A DNA stretch of 64,000 nucleotides, taken from an uncultured Granulosicoccus sp. (lineage in GTDB: Bacteria > Pseudomonadota > Gammaproteobacteria > Granulosicoccales > Granulosicoccaceae). The notes below the pieces were generated by a model. That model had not been told where the DNA came from. It did not search any database and saw nothing but the letters and a program-made list of their open reading frames with translations. Shown piece by piece: positions 63,672 through 64,000 of the stretch. The position numbers and the translations under genes are program-made. Numbering within the stretch: the first letter of the stretch is position 1; each line of letters begins with the position of its first letter. The DNA lies in the NCBI GenBank assembly GCA_937924505.1, contig CALDSR010000051.1, positions 1-64,000 of the forward strand, written 5' to 3'.

Positions 63672-64000
63672 CTATACCGGGTATCGGTGCGATGACAGGC
63701 GAGGGATAATTTGAACGTGAGGTCTCTGTGTCGGCGATTGACAGCCTACGTGGAAAGACGGGTGGAGAGCCGTAATCAAGATTAGGGTTGCTGATAATAA
63801 TCCGCCATGGACCGCGGTGAATCTGGCGACGAGAGCTATCGGCAACGTCAAATTTTGTTGTTGTTCAACAACTGGTTCTAGTACGCCTAAAACCAGAACA
63901 ATGCACAGACCGAGAACCTGCGTAAAGATGCTCGCTAAGGTTTCCTGCGAAGTCGTATCCAAAGCACCTGCAGCCGCACTGAAACTACTGGTATCGCCTG
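63672..64000 (-). CDS. Partial ORF at window edge, unknown
   Basis: A frame on the minus strand is open from the right edge to 63672, with the first codons beyond the window. It has one hydrophobic stretch (LASIFTQVLGLCIVLVLGVLEP) and a His/Arg-rich tail. I recognise no family, and it could be a chance frame, so confidence is low. Confidence 0.25.
   Translation of the reverse strand, partial: GDTSSFSAAAGALDTTSQETLASIFTQVLGLCIVLVLGVLEPVVEQQQNLTLPIALVARFTAVHGGLLSATLILITALHPSFHVGCQSPTQRPHVQIIPRLSSHRYPV

Overview
The window looks like a chromosomal segment of a marine or environmental Gram-negative Pseudomonadota (Proteobacteria), most likely a gammaproteobacterium. The base composition is moderate, roughly half GC. 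Supporting signs are a DcaP-like outer-membrane porin, OmpA-type and other lipoproteins, a TAXI-type TRAP transporter, sulfotransferases, LysR/TetR/MocR regulators, a DUF1127 protein, and many genes for methylated or zwitterionic nitrogen compounds (carnitine, methylamine/betaine types, possibly ectoine). Genus cannot be assigned from sequence alone. I saw no rRNA, tRNA, CRISPR array, prophage or replication origin.

Layout. 1-1249: IS3-family insertion sequence with orfA, orfB, a frameshift site and both inverted repeats. 1480-2097: flavodoxin-fold NAD(P)H oxidoreductase. 2351-6173: a VIT/vWA surface protein facing a TetR regulator plus DMT exporter, with three copies of a 17-bp near-palindrome between them. 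6249-13325: a DUF1479 protein divergent from an operon of carnitine dehydrogenase-thioesterase, AnmK-like kinase and a kinase/M23 peptidase/class III aminotransferase three-domain protein. 13747-17963: DcaP-like porin with leader hairpin and terminator, TPR-sulfotransferase, metalloprotease lipoprotein. 18213-25170 (minus): MttB-family methyltransferase overlapping a dimethylglycine-dehydrogenase-like GcvT flavoprotein, an OmpA lipoprotein, and a DMT exporter coupled to a creatinase/DoeA-like M24 protein. 25360-32939: hybrid histidine kinase, class III aminotransferase, LysR, CDGSH-glutamate-synthase fusion, Xi-class GST. 33273-41593 (minus): sterol-desaturase-like protein, SLC13/TrkA-C permease, GGDEF-EAL protein, two-component pair. 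41939-45360: sulfotransferase, CobO, decayed ligAB remnant, truncated globin with SAP-like tail. 45382-50189: DUF1127 next to a MocR regulator, then a large NAD-glutamate dehydrogenase. 50199-51403: gene-poor. 51404-54972: aconitase X, YhiN flavoprotein, alkyltransferase-like protein. 55063-58210: TAXI-TRAP transporter. 58578-63639 (minus): DMT transporter and a tight four-gene operon of HIBADH-like dehydrogenase, aldehyde dehydrogenase, serine acetyltransferase and VOC protein. The right edge cuts an unidentified ORF.

Taken together, the genes suggest a scavenger of osmolytes and amino compounds: TRAP and porin uptake, demethylation and deamination enzymes, glutamate dehydrogenase, several DMT exporters and multiple one-gene regulators. 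The most novel-looking unit is the 7620-13325 operon. Other items worth follow-up are the TetR operator array beside a sortase-less VIT/vWA protein, the CDGSH-GltS fusion, the globin-SAP protein and the clearly decayed protocatechuate 4,5-dioxygenase genes.
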